Source of the DNA: Powellomyces hirtus
Lineage: Eukaryota > Chytridiomycota > Chytridiomycetes > Spizellomycetales > Powellomycetaceae
Direction of reading: 5' to 3'
Assembly (NCBI GenBank): GCA_025526995.1
Contig: JAHLKG010000002.1
Span: forward strand, 868,001-932,000
DNA: 64,000 bases
Translations under genes and position numbers: made by a program
In this document: positions 40,352 through 52,160 of the stretch, in pieces
Layout: every line of letters starts with the position of its first letter
How positions within the stretch are numbered: the first letter of the stretch is position 1
The notes under the pieces: generated by a model
Database searches by the model: none
What the model was told of the DNA's origin: nothing
Seen by the model: only the letters and a program-made list of their open reading frames with translations

Positions 40352-42353
40352 ATGAGGGAGGAAATGCAAAATGAGAACCCATCTAGGGCCACAGCTAGCC
40401 TTCTGCGAACTGCTGTTGCGCTGCTCAAAAGACGTGACTTTGCTGCCGCCATAGCTGTCCTGACTCGGGTAGGAATATAGTTAGTCGCCAAAACATCGAC
40501 ACGGGTGTTGATTCACGTACCCATTAGGCTATCTCAGCGGAAACCTCAAACATAGAACTGTATGATCGGCGCGCTCTGGCACGGTTGAATATGGGGGCAC
40601 TTGAAGAGGCTCTATGCGATGCCGAAAAGATGGTACTATTGGATCCGGCAAATCCCAAGGTACTTGCTTCTCCAAGACTTGACTTCTCCTGATGACTGAC
40701 AAGTCTCAGGGATATCTGATCGCAGGAAAAGCTTTCCTCATGATGGGAAAGGAAGAGCATGCGCATCGCATCTACAAAATTGCCAGCAGAAAAGTTCCGC
40801 CGAGCAATCCCCGCTATCAGGTAAGCAATGGGATTCGGCGTCGAAACGGAGACCCTCCCACTGAGTGTAGTCTTGCTCTTCAGGATATAAGCAAAATGTA
40901 TCGTGGACTACCTCGCTCTATTTTCAATCTGGTATCCGTAGTCTCGCCCCGCGAGCCAATACAGAAGTTTCCAGAGGACCAAGCGATATCTGCAAAGCGA
41001 TCCAGACATTCTTCCATGGACCGGACCAATCTCAGGCCTCCGGGGAAAAATCCCAAGGGGACGCTCGAATTCAAGGATCTGCCCGTAGAGATTTTCAACG
41101 CTGTTTGCGCGTATCTTCCCCTCCGAATTCTTGTCAGATGCACAGGGGTTTGCAAAGGCTGGCGTACTGGAATTCATTCGAACAAATTGCTCTGGACCGA
41201 CTTAGACTTCAACGCAGGCGGGCGTCGTGTTACGAATCACGCCATGCACTTGTTGGTCACAATAGCGGGCACGTTGTTGAAAAAGCTTGTGCTTCGAAAT
41301 TGCCCGGCCATAACCAACTTCGGATTGAAAGAAATTGCAAAGCAGCAGTACGGTTCTTTGTTGAGGTTCGAGCTCAGTGGCAATAGCCAGGTCTCCGGGG
41401 CTACGTTCGCGACTATATGCAAGAGCATGGGACCTTCCCTCGTTAAACTAAGCCTGACGTCAACAAAGGCGGACGATGCAACTGTACAATGCATTCTAGA
41501 ATGCTGTCGGTCTCTGAGACATTTGGATCTTGCCCATTGTTCCAATGTCACAGACATAGGTTTTGAGCGATTCGCGAACTCAAAAACGAAACAGAGATTC
41601 TCACTCATCCTTGAAAGTGTGAATCTTACTGGATGCCGTGTCAGCGATCGAACATCCTCCGTTCTAGCTGCATCTTGCCCTGCGTTGCGCAGTTTGCAAG
41701 TGATTTCATGCCAAGCGATTACCAAACGGACGGTCGTCAATCTCTCAAACTGTCATAACCTGGAACATCTGGGCTTGACGGGATCTGACATGAGGCAACC
41801 GGCTGGAATCACATTGGATGATGCCCTACTAGCCCTGTCAGAGGGATGCCCCTCACTTTCGTCATTCAGCCTCTCTTCATGTCCACAAATCACCGACATC
41901 GGGATTTCTTACCTAGCCGGATTCTGCGCTGAACTGCAGGAGATACACTTGACCCAATGCGCACATATTGGCGATTCGGCGCTCATCAGCCTGGGTAAAA
42001 GTTGTAGAGCGCTCCGAATTGCACTGTTCGGAACGTGTCAAAAGATCACTGATGAAGGGGTTGTCGCACTGGTGGAAGGCCAATTGACCCTGCATCGCCT
42101 CGATATTTCAAACAATCCGAATGTTTCAGACAAGACTGTGAGAGTCCTTGCCCGACGTGGCGTTGCAATGACCGATATCAATTTAAGTTATTGCATCAGA
42201 ATCACCGGAAGCGCAGTATACGATTTATCGTTCAAGGAGGGCAAGCCTCTGGAAATATTAAAGATAGACAACTGTGCGCGCATCCATTCAGACACTGTCA
42301 GCCTGTTGAGAAAAGCGATCCCAACTGCTCGGATCTCGGCATCCTTTCGGTGA
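40352..42353 (+). CDS. TPR / F-box / LRR protein, Dia2/Pof3-like SCF substrate receptor
   Basis: ATG 40352 (MREEMQNENPSRATASLL). Short exons encode about three TPR repeats (LLKRRDFAAAIAVLTR, LYDRRALARLNMGALEEAL, GYLIAGKAFLMMGKEEHA). A long exon from about 40884 follows, with the F-box LEFKDLPVEIFNAVCAYLPL through VCKGWRTGI and about ten leucine-rich repeats (for example HLDLAHCSNVTDIGFERF, LQEIHLTQCAHIGDSALI). The TPR-F-box-LRR order is the one found in budding-yeast Dia2 and fission-yeast Pof3. These are SCF ubiquitin-ligase receptors at the replisome that promote CMG helicase unloading and genome stability. The order alone supports the link; orthology needs a tree. Three to four introns of about 50-70 bp. 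It converges with the LRRCC1-like gene, 55 bp apart. Confidence 0.78.
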
Positions 42354-42408
42354 CAATGCGACATATGATAACACCAACCACACACTGTGTACTCAATATA
42401 TATGCAAT

Positions 42409-45400
42409 TCAAACAACAAGCGCCTTCAAATGCTTCATCTTTTCGTCCATCTTTTGCTTCTGGCGATTCAGCTCTTCCAGGACAAGGCGCATTTCGCTTT
42501 CATGCTGCTCCTTCTAATTAGGATATAGTTCAGTACATTGGACCAAAATATCAAGCAGATTTGTAGATAATCAATAATACATACCATCGCGGACGCCGCT
42601 TGTAGCTCGCGCTGCATCTTTTCAAGCGATTGCAACATTGCCTCTCGTTCCCGCTCCAACGCGGCAAGGCGTGAGCATTGTGCCTTAAAGTGAACAAAGT
42701 TATCTTCCCGTTTTGATCCCAGGGAAGAAACGTTCCATGTTTACGTCATAAGCGATTTTCATATCCAACCCAGCTTGTTTCTCTGCTTGAATGGCACAGC
42801 TTTTTTCTTGTTGCCATTTGTCCTCCTTGGCTTTGAATACGTTGCGAATTCGGGCTACTTCTTCTTCGATGAGGTGGATGCTGTCGTTCCTGTCCTGAAG
42901 TTTTTTTGCAAGCTCCGACACATCTCTTCGAAGACTGTTTCGCTCGGCTTTGTAGCCATTCGCCAAGGATTGCAGGTGGTCCAGGAGATGCCTTTGCGAC
43001 GATATCTAATTCTTAGTTAGATAAACTCGTATATCAGCGGCTGCATTTCATAGGTACCTCTTGCTGCAACTCATCTCTAGCCGCACGTTCTGTTTCAATC
43101 CGATCTTCCAGTTCGCCTTTCCGCTTTTCGCATGCAGAAACCAACGATTGATGCTCCCGACACTGATGCGATGGCTCAGCCAGCTGTCAGCGGCAATGGG
43201 GCTGATGTCGCATGACTGACCTTGTTATCCAGATTCTGCTTCAGGTGACGTATCGTTTCGTTCTGATCTTCGAGCATCTTGTCCTTAACCCGAACAGTCT
43301 GCTGAAAACTATCAGGCGACGAATATGAACGGCGCAATGTGCGCAAGTGCACTATACCCGCTCGTTCGAATCGCGGTCCACCATGATTCTATCGATCTCT
43401 GCTTGCAGCTCCTTGGTTCTGTTATGCATTTCCGCGATTTCGTGATTGTAACGCGCCTCCTGAGCAACAGGACTCAGAGCTTTTTTCCACACTGAACTAC
43501 AAGTCTCACACAAACCTTCTGTTCCGTCTCTGAAAGCATATGTTGCCTTTCCTCCGTCAAGACTGCGACAGCACCTTGTAATCTTGATCTTTCGATCTGC
43601 GCGGCTTCGAGGTCGATGCGACACTTTCGAGCAATTTTTGCACGATCCTCCATTTGCCGCATTTTTTCCTTTTTCACAAGGCCGGTAAGTCAATGCAGAT
43701 CGCCCCTCTCATCTAGCTCATGATGTCGTACCTCGAAGGTAGCGAATGCGGCTTTTTGTTTCTGCGTCAAGTCAGAGATTTGTATTTTATGGTCTTTCAA
43801 CATCAGAGTGAGCTCTTGTATAACCCGCGCCATTTCTTCTTCCTTGAATCCGGCTCTTTGCAAATCCTGAAAATCACCTGTAAGAGCTTTACGAAGTGAC
43901 CTTGGACCCAAGATGTCGAACCCGTACCTTGACTTGCTCTGAACATTTGTGGGACAATTCTGTGCACGTTTTCCGCAGCTGGCTTAGCCGGCTTCGCTCC
44001 TCTGGGCGGATTGATTAGCGACGGCCGGTGGTTAGTCATAGAGTACGAAATACCTTTCATTCCTTTCCGATATTCATCTTCCAGAAAATTGTATGCGTCT
44101 CGCATGCTCATGAGCTGTTTGGAAATTGCTTGTACTTCCTCTTGGTGCTTCTCCATCATCATCGTGGTCGTCGCCTCGACTGCTAATTTCACCTCAGAAT
44201 TCAAATTCCTTGTAAAGATTTTGTTGTTGGAAAGGCATTAGACGGCGAGTCCAGAGGCGCACGTGACATACCATGATATCTCTCGTAGCTGCTGACGACT
44301 GTCACGTCCTGTAGACGCGAGTTGCTGATGCGACGAGCTGACCTCCTTTTGCAACGAGCTGACCTCCTTTTGCAGCTGCCTGATCGTGCCCTTGTATATG
44401 TCACTCTCCTTGTGGACCTTCAACTGTAGTGAGCGCGAATGTGACAGAGTTGATCGCTGATTTAGGCTTCAATACCTCAGCAAACTTTACTCTAAACTGC
44501 TCTCGTTCCTTGACCAACCGGACGGACAGTCTTGCATTTCCTTCCTCAGCAGCATGCAGTTGCGCCTCCATCTTGTTCAGAGCATTCTTTTTGTAAGGTT
44601 AGTAATTGTTTCACGAGAGCGCAGGGTATCAGTGCACAGATCCCTGTTCCCAATTGCGGGGCCTTACGTGATTAGATAAAATCGAGCTTTTTGCGGCTTT
44701 CAGGATTTCATCCTGTTCTCTGAGCTGCGTTTGACAGTTTTCCTTTTCCGCAAGCGCTGAATCCAATGATTGCCGAAGGTTCGCAAGATCGTTCTGCCAG
44801 TTTGCCTTTTCGGCATGCGCTAGATTCAGTGATTGCCGAGTGTTCGCAAGATCACTCTACGGATATCGCGTCGTCAGACAACCTGTGTTAGACATTCTTT
44901 TGGTCATCTTACGTACCACGGCCGTGTCCAGTCTGCTTGTCAAGGTATCGCTTGCCTTTTTCATCTCGTTCATTTGTGCTTCCAATGACTGATTTTCTCT
45001 AACCAGATCTTCCAAGCGACTCCGGGTCGTGATAAACTGTTCCAACTAATGGGTTGTAAGACGCCGCACGCCACGAGGAGACAGGCCATAGATGAAAAAC
45101 CTGGGTTTCCTGCAATTTGCAGATTGCTTCTGATTTTGTCCTTCGCTCTCGCTCAGCGTGGATATCGGCGGACAGGACCTTGATTTGTTCTGTATACTGC
45201 TTCTCATCGGTGCGCAAGCGCTCGACCTCGGTTTGTAACGCTTCGAATAAAGCTGCCTTTTCCGAGTAATGCTGATGAGCCTCGTGTTCAGCCAACGAGT
45301 TGGCGGTTATGCTACTCCAGCAGAACGGTTGGTTATTACCATGGCCTTCGGGTTGTCAGATACGTGACTTACTGGAGTGCAGTGACGGAAGAACTTTTCG

Positions 45401-46759
45401 GCCTTGCCGTTGCAATTTTTGGTGATACAGCATGTGACTCGGATAAGGAAGACAAAGAAAGGCGAGCGCGAGGTTCGCCTACCTCCCTAACTCGGGAGCG
45501 GGTTTTCTGGCCGGTCCAATGAGCTTTTAAGGCAATCATCAGAAACAATGTGTGTGCCTACCTTTTGCTTCCATTTCCCCGATGAGGTGGAGTCGATCGC
45601 TCCGCAGAAGGGGTAATTTTTCAGTTCACCCAGCACTGGAACTGAGAATTTGCGAGGGTGCGCATTCAAAGGACTTGAACATTGTAGCTTTGGGCCGACG
45701 ATGCCGTGTTCGATGTTCGCCCTGAATTGGGTTACACGAGTAAGTTGATACATCATCAGCATACGGGCGGATCCGACTGTTTTAACCTGCTTCGTGGCAT
45801 TGGAAGAAGTCGCTGATGGGGAGGTTTGTCGCGAGCTACCGGAACAATATGGTCCCTTTCTATCATCTTTGAATATACAGGCGACTGGTGCCTCAGATTG
45901 CAAATGCAGATACCTTGAAACCGCATGGCGTCCCTCGAGTGTCCATCGAGATACTCTAATTGAGGAAGGCATGCAAATATCGAATGCGCTGAATAGGTTT
46001 GGGAAGTGCATACAGGATTTCTTTTAGAGAACGTGCTCTGTCCATCCAGAGTGAGCGCGCGCAGTTCCTTTATCAGAAGATTAGTATCCTCAGAGACCCT
46101 CAAACATAACCAAGAGTATGAACACTCGTAAAGAAAAAAATGAAGAAAAGCAAAGCTTACTGTGCATTCTTCCAAGCATCTCAGCGTTTCTAGCCCGTTT
46201 ATCGAATTCCCCTTCAGATCCAAGACTTGCAGACTGTACCGAGGTCCACGCAACTCCTCCAGGCCGTCGAAGGTTCGAATGCAGTTGAATGAGAGATTGA
46301 GTTTACGCAGGCGCTGTAATGACTTCATGTTTTGAACTCTAGAGATCTAATAGTTTGAATTGTGAACAAGGGACTCTGGGATGCGAAGGCTGTGAAGGCT
46401 GTGACTGTATAATACTTTATTATTTGATAAATTGAGATCTACGAGGTATGGGGCGGCATCAAGTCCTTCGATGTTCTCTATCTATACAGACTGGCCATTT
46501 ACTAAGGTGTTCTTCTCGTGCTCTACTTCCAGATGATATTTTTTCTCACCAGATTACTGGAAATGTCGAGAACAGTTAGGGATCGGAAGAGGTTTAAGAT
46601 CGTTCCATCAATTTGGGAAATGCCATTAGAGTGTAATATGATCCCCGTCACGGAGTCAGGATCAAGGACAGATCCAGAGGATGTTTGGCTGGCGTGGTCC
46701 AGACGAGCATGAAAATCGTTAAAGGACGACAATGTTCCATCTACCTCAGAGATGAACAT
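42409..46759 (-). CDS. LRR and coiled-coil centrosomal protein, LRRCC1-like
   Basis: ATG 46759. Small exons give an N-terminal SDS22-type LRR array: IILHSNGISQIDG and LTVLDISSNL, then IENIEGLDAAPYLVDLNLSNNK (about 46425-46482), LQRLRKLNLSFNCIRTFDGLEEL, LQVLDLKGNSINGLETLRCL, capped by FACLPQLEYLDG. A long, split coiled coil follows (ALFEALQTEVERLRTDEKQ, SLEAQMNEMKKASDTL, EVSSLQKEVSS twice in tandem). It ends EMRLVLEELNRQKQKMDEKM...ALVV with TGA at 42409-42411. LRR cap plus C-terminal coiled coil is the plan of LRRCC1/CLERC, a centriole distal-lumen protein in animals. About 20 introns, many exons short, so interior borders are approximate. The gene fits an organism with basal bodies. Confidence 0.65.
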
Positions 46760-47026
46760 CGCAACTGCAGAGGGTTCCAGTCTTTGGCATCAGCGACTTT
46801 ACAGTAGGAGCGCGTCGCGTCTGCTGGGCTATCATTTGACCGCCATACCCAACATAAGATCTACTGACTTATCCAGTGAATCAGTGATCAGCATGGGGAA
46901 TCACGACTGACCTACAAATGCATCATTGACTAAAGTGAAAAAAAAAACCCAAAGGAAAGAGAAAGGTATTGAGAATGTCGGGTACGCACCACACATAGCT
47001 TTTCCATGTAGAGTGCTATGTTTCAT
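46760..47026. other. gene-to-transposon transition, nothing recognised
   Basis: This is the last unique sequence before the repeat block. It contains an A9 run at 46937 and no gene signal. Confidence 0.4.
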
Positions 47027-47530
47027 TAGGGGGTTTCAGTTCTGTCGTTTTAGGCCTTAAAACGCGTTGTAACTTTCGGCTTGCAACGAAAAGTTAAAAC
47101 GTCGACAACTTGAGGGCCAACTTTTGCACTTAGCGCGTTTCGCCAATTTCTACCTCCGAAATACTGGAACAACGGTCCAAAGCCGCTTAAAACGTTTTTC
47201 GTTAACTCTGCTCGTTAAGGAACTTACAACATTTTTGTGGTCCTCTTGCACCGTTTCGCAACATCGTAGTTGCTTAGCAACGGTGTTGTACTCATATTTT
47301 ACCCCTCACTCTCATCCACATTTGATCCATCTGATCCATCTGATCCATCTGCAATTTTTTTTATTTTATTTTTTTTTTGTTGCAACGTCACTCTTACAAC
47401 GTCGACCTGCAACTTTCGTTTCAAAGCTGAAGTTGCTTACATCAGCTAAACCGCTCGAAAAACGTTGCTCCACTAAAACGAAAAAACACGTTGCTATTTT
47501 AGGGATACAACTCAGAACTGAAACCCCCTA
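47027..47530. mobile_element. TA-flanked MITE / non-autonomous DNA transposon (504 bp)
   Basis: The ends are perfect inverted repeats: GGGGGTTTCAGTTCTG at 47029 and its reverse complement ending at 47528. Both sit inside a direct TA, the target duplication expected for Tc1/mariner-type insertion. The interior is AT-rich, full of AACG/CGTT and GTTGCAACG-like inverted words, and has no credible transposase. The open frame across it (47124-47546) is low complexity (LIHLIHLIHL from the 9-bp repeat). It is therefore a deletion derivative or MITE moved by a transposase elsewhere. Confidence 0.75.
47324..47350 (+). repeat. three tandem copies of GATCCATCT
   Basis: Three exact 9-bp copies inside the MITE, followed by a T-rich run. 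It could be used to type copies of the family. Confidence 0.85.
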
Positions 47531-47600
47531 TTGTTCTGTAGTCTAGTCTCGATGTAAGACTTAGGTGGCATTCCCTGATCTGAAACTTCTGTCATACTAA

Positions 47601-47756
47601 TATTGGAATGTTGAAGATTGCGTACTCAATGTTAGTCCTTACATTAGATCCTAACTTGGAATCCCCACTCAGAATGTGTGACCATCACACCAGTAACGCT
47701 AAGTAGCTGAATTGGATCACATGTCGTCATGTGATAGAAAGAAAAAGTATACGGTT
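47601..47756 (+). mobile_element. LTR of family A, left part, interrupted
   Basis: Starts TATTGGAATGTTGA and follows the other family A LTRs for about 155 bp (CTTACATTAGATCCTAACTTGGAAT). It then stops exactly where the family B element begins (TGTGAAAGGG at 47757). The missing continuation resumes at 54067, so one old LTR was split by the B insertion. Confidence 0.75.
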
Positions 47757-48274
47757 TGTGAAAGGGTCCTGGTCGGTTGGGGTTATAGGCATGATATACG
47801 CTATACGGCGCCTTGGGTCCCAACGTGACTTTCGAGTGAGTTCGGCTATGTGCCTGGGTGTGCTGGTATGCCTAGCGCTAAGGGCAAGAGTAGAAGTGCT
47901 GCTCTGTATGAATACCTCTATCCTTAATACTAGACTACACGCCTCTGCATATAGACCTAGGAGAATTGTCCTCCAGTGTACCGCAGTAGTGGGGGTGTAG
48001 ACAACTCTGTTCTCTCCCGCAAGGACCCTGGGGTCCGCCTGTTTATATACCCGTGTGTTGCCATAACACAGAAATGCGGCACGGGCAGTCTTATCTCTAT
48101 ACATCCGGCGTCACACACGAGAGAGGTACAAAACACGTGTACCTAACTAACTAACTAACTAAAAGACCCTTAAATACCGTCCCTTTCACATCCTCCCGCC
48201 TTTTTGACCTTCCTGCAACCAAGTCCTACGTCTAGTCCTGTAAGATCCTGTCTGCCGTAGTCCGTAGTGCGGTC

Positions 48275-48646
48275 CTAATGACATTTCTTTCCTCGTCTAG
48301 CTCTTCCAATTGCAGGGCGCTCCATCAACTCCATTTCCTCGGGTGCGGGTACTGTGGGAAAGATGCTACTCCGGTTGATTTTGTGCATCTTGGGGACGGC
48401 TTTTGGAAGTTTCATTGAGCCGTCAGCGGCGGGGGTCTGGATGCCGCCAATGGGCCCATAGCGTTCGAGGTCTCTCCATTGCCTGAGGCAAAAACCGGTC
48501 TTGTGAGCTTTGTAAAATGTCTCCTGCTTGGATACGACTTGAGTGAACCGTTCTTTGCGGGGCAATTCCAACTGTGTCACTTCATGTCGCATTCGTTCAA
48601 ACCGGACAATGACTAGGTCTCCAGGTCGGGTGCGCACCCGAATCTC
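48275..48646 (-). pseudogene. C-terminal remnant of the family B polyprotein (unknown domain)
   Basis: The minus-strand frame reads through to the edge of the family A LTR and ends at the stop near 48275. Recognisable text includes RPGDLVIVRFERMRHEV and FCLRQWRDLERYGPIGG, with a basic tail RARRGKKCH. It lies just upstream of the purine tract and 3' LTR, where the end of pol is expected. I do not recognise a domain. Confidence 0.35.
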
Positions 48647-49018
48647 TATTGGAATGTTGAGCCCTGCGTACTCAACGTTAGTCCTTACATTAGATCCTAA
48701 CTTGGAATCTCCGGCTAGAACGCGTGACCGTCATACCGGTAATGCTAAGAGCTGAAGTGGATCACGTGTAGTCACGTGATTGGAGAAAAAGTAGATTAGA
48801 ACGCTCGGAGTGAAACATTACCAATAAGACTTTAAGACTTTAAGACATTAAATACATTCACATACATTACATCTCCGTGCATCTGACAACGCTACATCGT
48901 CAACTGCATCACAGAAGAGCTCTGTAACCCCCTCTTACAAAGCATACTGGAGGCTGCATCGAATTTGGCCAATCCTCTGCATTTCCGATAAAGTACAGGA
49001 AACGCCGATATCTCAATA

Positions 49019-49032
49019 GGTTATGAGCCCTG
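49019..49032 (+). promoter_or_regulatory. primer-binding site, half-tRNA-iMet type
   Basis: GGTTATGAGCCCTG starts immediately after the last base of the LTR. Its complement, CAGGGCTCATAACC, is the anticodon stem and loop of fungal initiator tRNA-Met. Priming from the 5' half of a cleaved tRNA-iMet is known for several copia-type elements. Confidence 0.7.
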
Positions 49033-49132
49033 AGACCGGTTGAATTTGAATCATTCTCCCTTCATAAAACTTGAAAACTACCAGTCTTCCGTCGAATTCA
49101 AGTGCCAAGAAAGTACCAAGCACATCGTCAAG

Positions 49133-50098
49133 ATGCCTACTGCAAGATCTCCCATTCAAGGAGTGCAGACCCGCCAACAGGCCCGTCAAGCCACACGAGA
49201 AGCCGAACGGGGTCCTGACGCTGAAGGAGACGTTAATATCGATGCCTTGATCTACCATGATTCCCACGACGCAGATGCCGATGTGGATGAGATGAATCAT
49301 GGAGAAATTCATGCAGACCCGGCAATAGTACCGTCCGGAGTACCGACTGACATTGTCATGGAAACTCTGCAGAGGTTCAAGATGGAAATCGACGAAAAGC
49401 TTGACCATTGGATGGACAGGTTGGAGAGGACTTTATTGACTAGTTCGAACCCTCTTGCTACATCAACTTCCCATCAACAACCCGAAAAGTACAAAAAGCC
49501 TCATATCGGTGGTCATCCTATGGCCGTTTCACTGATGAGAAGCCCAAAAGTGGGCCATGAGTACCCTTTTCTACATCAACACATTACTCACAGCGAAGTG
49601 GAAGCCCCAGTTGCCCCTCACTTTCGTCCGTCTTCCCCAACGGAGAGCACAACAACTACGAGCAGCCGAAAAAGCAAAGACCGTGAAGCCCAGCACACAT
49701 CATTCACATTCTTTCAATCAACGATCAATGCAGTCCTCACTCTCGACGGAACGGGAAATCTCTCAAAACTTGTCGACTTCGTTGATCAAATTGAAGTGGT
49801 CTTTTGTCTCAAATCTGTACCTGGAGAAGAACAGCTTGCATTCATCTTTATCAAGCTCTCTGGCGATGCGAAACAATGGTATCGAAACTACTGCAAAGAG
49901 GCCGAAAAGGGGAATGCTGACCCCATCACGAATTGGCAAACTTTCAAGCGACCATTCCTCCGGCATTATCAACCAACTGATCACGAGGAAGTCCTACTCT
50001 CTCAACTAGAAAGGTTGCAACAAGGAAGCCATACCATCTCGCAGTACAATACCTCGTTCACGAAGATTACCAGTCAGCTTGTCTCGGACATCCCGTTT
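49133..50098 (+). pseudogene. gag of the family A element, truncated
   Basis: ATG 49133 (MPTARSPIQGVQTRQQ); the frame is open from 49040. The C-terminal half has the retrotransposon gag pattern: LVDFVDQIEVVFCL, GDAKQWYRNYC, NWQTFKRPFLRHYQP and LERLQQGSHTISQYNTSF. The frame is cut at 50098 where gypsy LTR sequence begins, and it runs into a stop at 50116. The zinc knuckle and protease are missing. The gag fold here looks closer to the Ty3-type gag domain than to the usual copia type, so this may be a chimera. Confidence 0.6.
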
Positions 50099-52160
50099 CT
50101 GGCTCTTAATCTCTAGCCAACTTGTGGAAAACGGGGAGATGATCAGGGGATCTATGGCAGTGTAGCGGCAGTGTAGCTGCATAGTACTGAGACCGCGGGG
50201 TATGTTTACAGAGCTGAGACTTGTGGGGAGCTTGCTTATGAGGGATTTGGTAATTGCTTATGAGGCGCATCTGCCTTAACTTGTGATATGGCCTTTTTAC
50301 AAGCCAAAATAAGTAAATATACATGTATGCCTTTATGGCCATCTTACACCCCCCCTTGCCTCTTGGGCTTTAGGACAGGAGGCATGAGGTTACTGAGTCA
50401 CAGGTCAAGCTTCCATGCGGCGTCAGTTGCTGGCTTGCCATAGGAGGAGGTCCCATATAGTGTCAGCTCCTGGTGCAGCGCTTAGGCTTACACTGGCTTC
50501 AAACTCTCTCCGTCGAGTAGATTGGTGCTTTGAAACCCCATCAGGCTCAGTATTGGTTCGGCTTATAGCCTGGACAGGGAGCGGCTCCTAAACAGCTTTA
50601 TCCATGTGAACAGGGAGCTATTGCTTTGTTTGCTATCTAAGTGGGAGAGGGGGATTGTTCACTCTCCATATTTCGAACACTTCGGTGTCTTTGAGAGTGG
50701 CTTTAAGTTGTCAAGAAGGTTCCTGCCAGCCGATGTATTTGGTCAGGAACTTTTGACGGCGGCTTTGGCCTTGGCCTGTGACTTTTTTGTTAAGAATGGC
50801 TTCAACTGGATATTCGAGTTCTCCTTCAATGAGGACTGGCTCTGGTGGTGGTGGTGTCCTATTGCGGAGTGGATGCGTGGGTGGTATATGCTTCCGCAGG
50901 ATATTGACATGAAAATAGGGCCAGATTGCTTTAAGAACTGTTTGGGAGAGGTTTAGGCAATATGTGTCTGGATGAGATCCTTTGGCTGAGATGGTGAACG
51001 GCCTGATCCACTTAGCCGTGAGATTAACGGGTTGAACTTGGTCAAAGTCGATTGTAAGTTGCTCGTGGGTGAGGTCAACAAGGTTGCCTATTTCGAGCGC
51101 AATGGAGGTACATCCTTGATTGAAATACTGCTCATAGCGATCTTGTTTGTTGTGAAGAGCTTGTTGGACCATGACATGGATATCTGTGGCACGTTCTTGA
51201 TACAAACAGACAAGAGCTCAGTTTGGCGGTGTCATTTGAGCAAGTTGTTTGGGGTCGATGTTCCAACTCGGAGGGCGCGGCATTCGGTTGAGCTCAATTT
51301 CAAATGGAGCAAGACCATTAAGGTGGCTTTGGGGCATAGAGTTGAGGCAGAATTCAACTAAGGGTAGCAATTTACGCCAGTTTGATCCGCTATAATCGGG
51401 GTATTTACGGGTGGTGAATTTGACAACTTTGATGATTTGTTCTACTTGGTGGTCAGTTTGTTGATCGTGCGGTAGCAAATTTTTGTTTGACGCCAGTTAA
51501 CTTGACAAACGCGGAGAAGAGGTCTGCCAATAACCTAAGTTCTTGGTTGGATATTATGAAGAGGGGTATTCCTGTATGTTTCCAAACTTGGCTTAGGATG
51601 AGGGTCATTAATTGTATGTGGAGAGAGTGCTTTTAGCAGGGATAAAGTGCGTTTGACTGGATAGATAATCAACAATGCAAATGATGAACGGGTGCTCGGA
51701 ACCTCCTTGAGGCCGTGGTAATTTGAAGAGGTCGAATCCATGGGTATGATTAACTGTGAATGGTATCAAAAGTGGTCTTAAGAGGCCATTGCATGGTGGG
51801 TGCAAAAATGAGCTGCATTTGGCACAAGTACGGACGAAAAAGCGGATATCCTGCTGCATCCTGGGCCAGAAGTATTGATGCAACATTTTGGCATATGTGA
51901 CTAATGGTTTTTGATGTCCGCTGTTAAGAAATTCATCGTGGAATTCTCAAAGGACGTGTCGTCTAATAGTGTAAGGGACATAAAGCCATTTGCCTTCATA
52001 TGTAATGATTCCATCGGGTTGTATGACAAAATTTTGATAGCGACCTGGGTGCTCATGTTCTGGTTTTTCGAGTATTTTGATGATATGAAGGGCGTATTCA
52101 TCTTGGAGCAGTTTGTGTTTCCATTTTTCAAATCCAAATGTAGCACTCTCATCATTCAAG
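50099..52160 (-). mobile_element. Ty3/gypsy fragment, arm A (LTR + integrase with chromodomain-like tail)
   Basis: On the minus strand: integrase zinc-binding region (PLVTYAKMLHQYFWPRM, FFVRTCAKC), core remnants (HTHGFDLFKLPRPQGGSE; WRKLLPLVEFCLNSMPQS), then a C-terminal chromodomain-like piece (ELEYPVEAILNKK, RRQKFLTKYIGWQEPS). A purine tract (GAGGCAAGGGGGGG) and an LTR starting TGTAAGATGG (50348 down to 50099) follow. Stops interrupt the frame several times. The LTR lacks its last about 18 bp compared with the copy at 57478-57745. The integrase-end chromodomain is the mark of gypsy chromoviruses. Confidence 0.75.

Noticed and set aside
47124..47546. 140-residue open frame across the MITE
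   Set aside because: It is made of low-complexity repeat translation (LIHLIHLIHL, Phe/Tyr run), runs past the element's end, and resembles no transposase.
47757..48190. Family B 434-bp unit as an independent TIR transposon, because its ends are inverted repeats (TGTGAAAGGG/CCCTTTCACA)
   Set aside because: A purine tract beside one copy, a TGG-starting primer-site candidate beside the other, and a shared GGTT outside the pair fit LTRs of one element better; neither copy alone has its own target duplication.
50606..50956. 116-residue open frame starting MNRELLLCLLSKWERG, repeated identically at 57220-56870
   Set aside because: Antisense to the gypsy chromodomain-like tail; its identity in both arms is explained by the inverted repeat.
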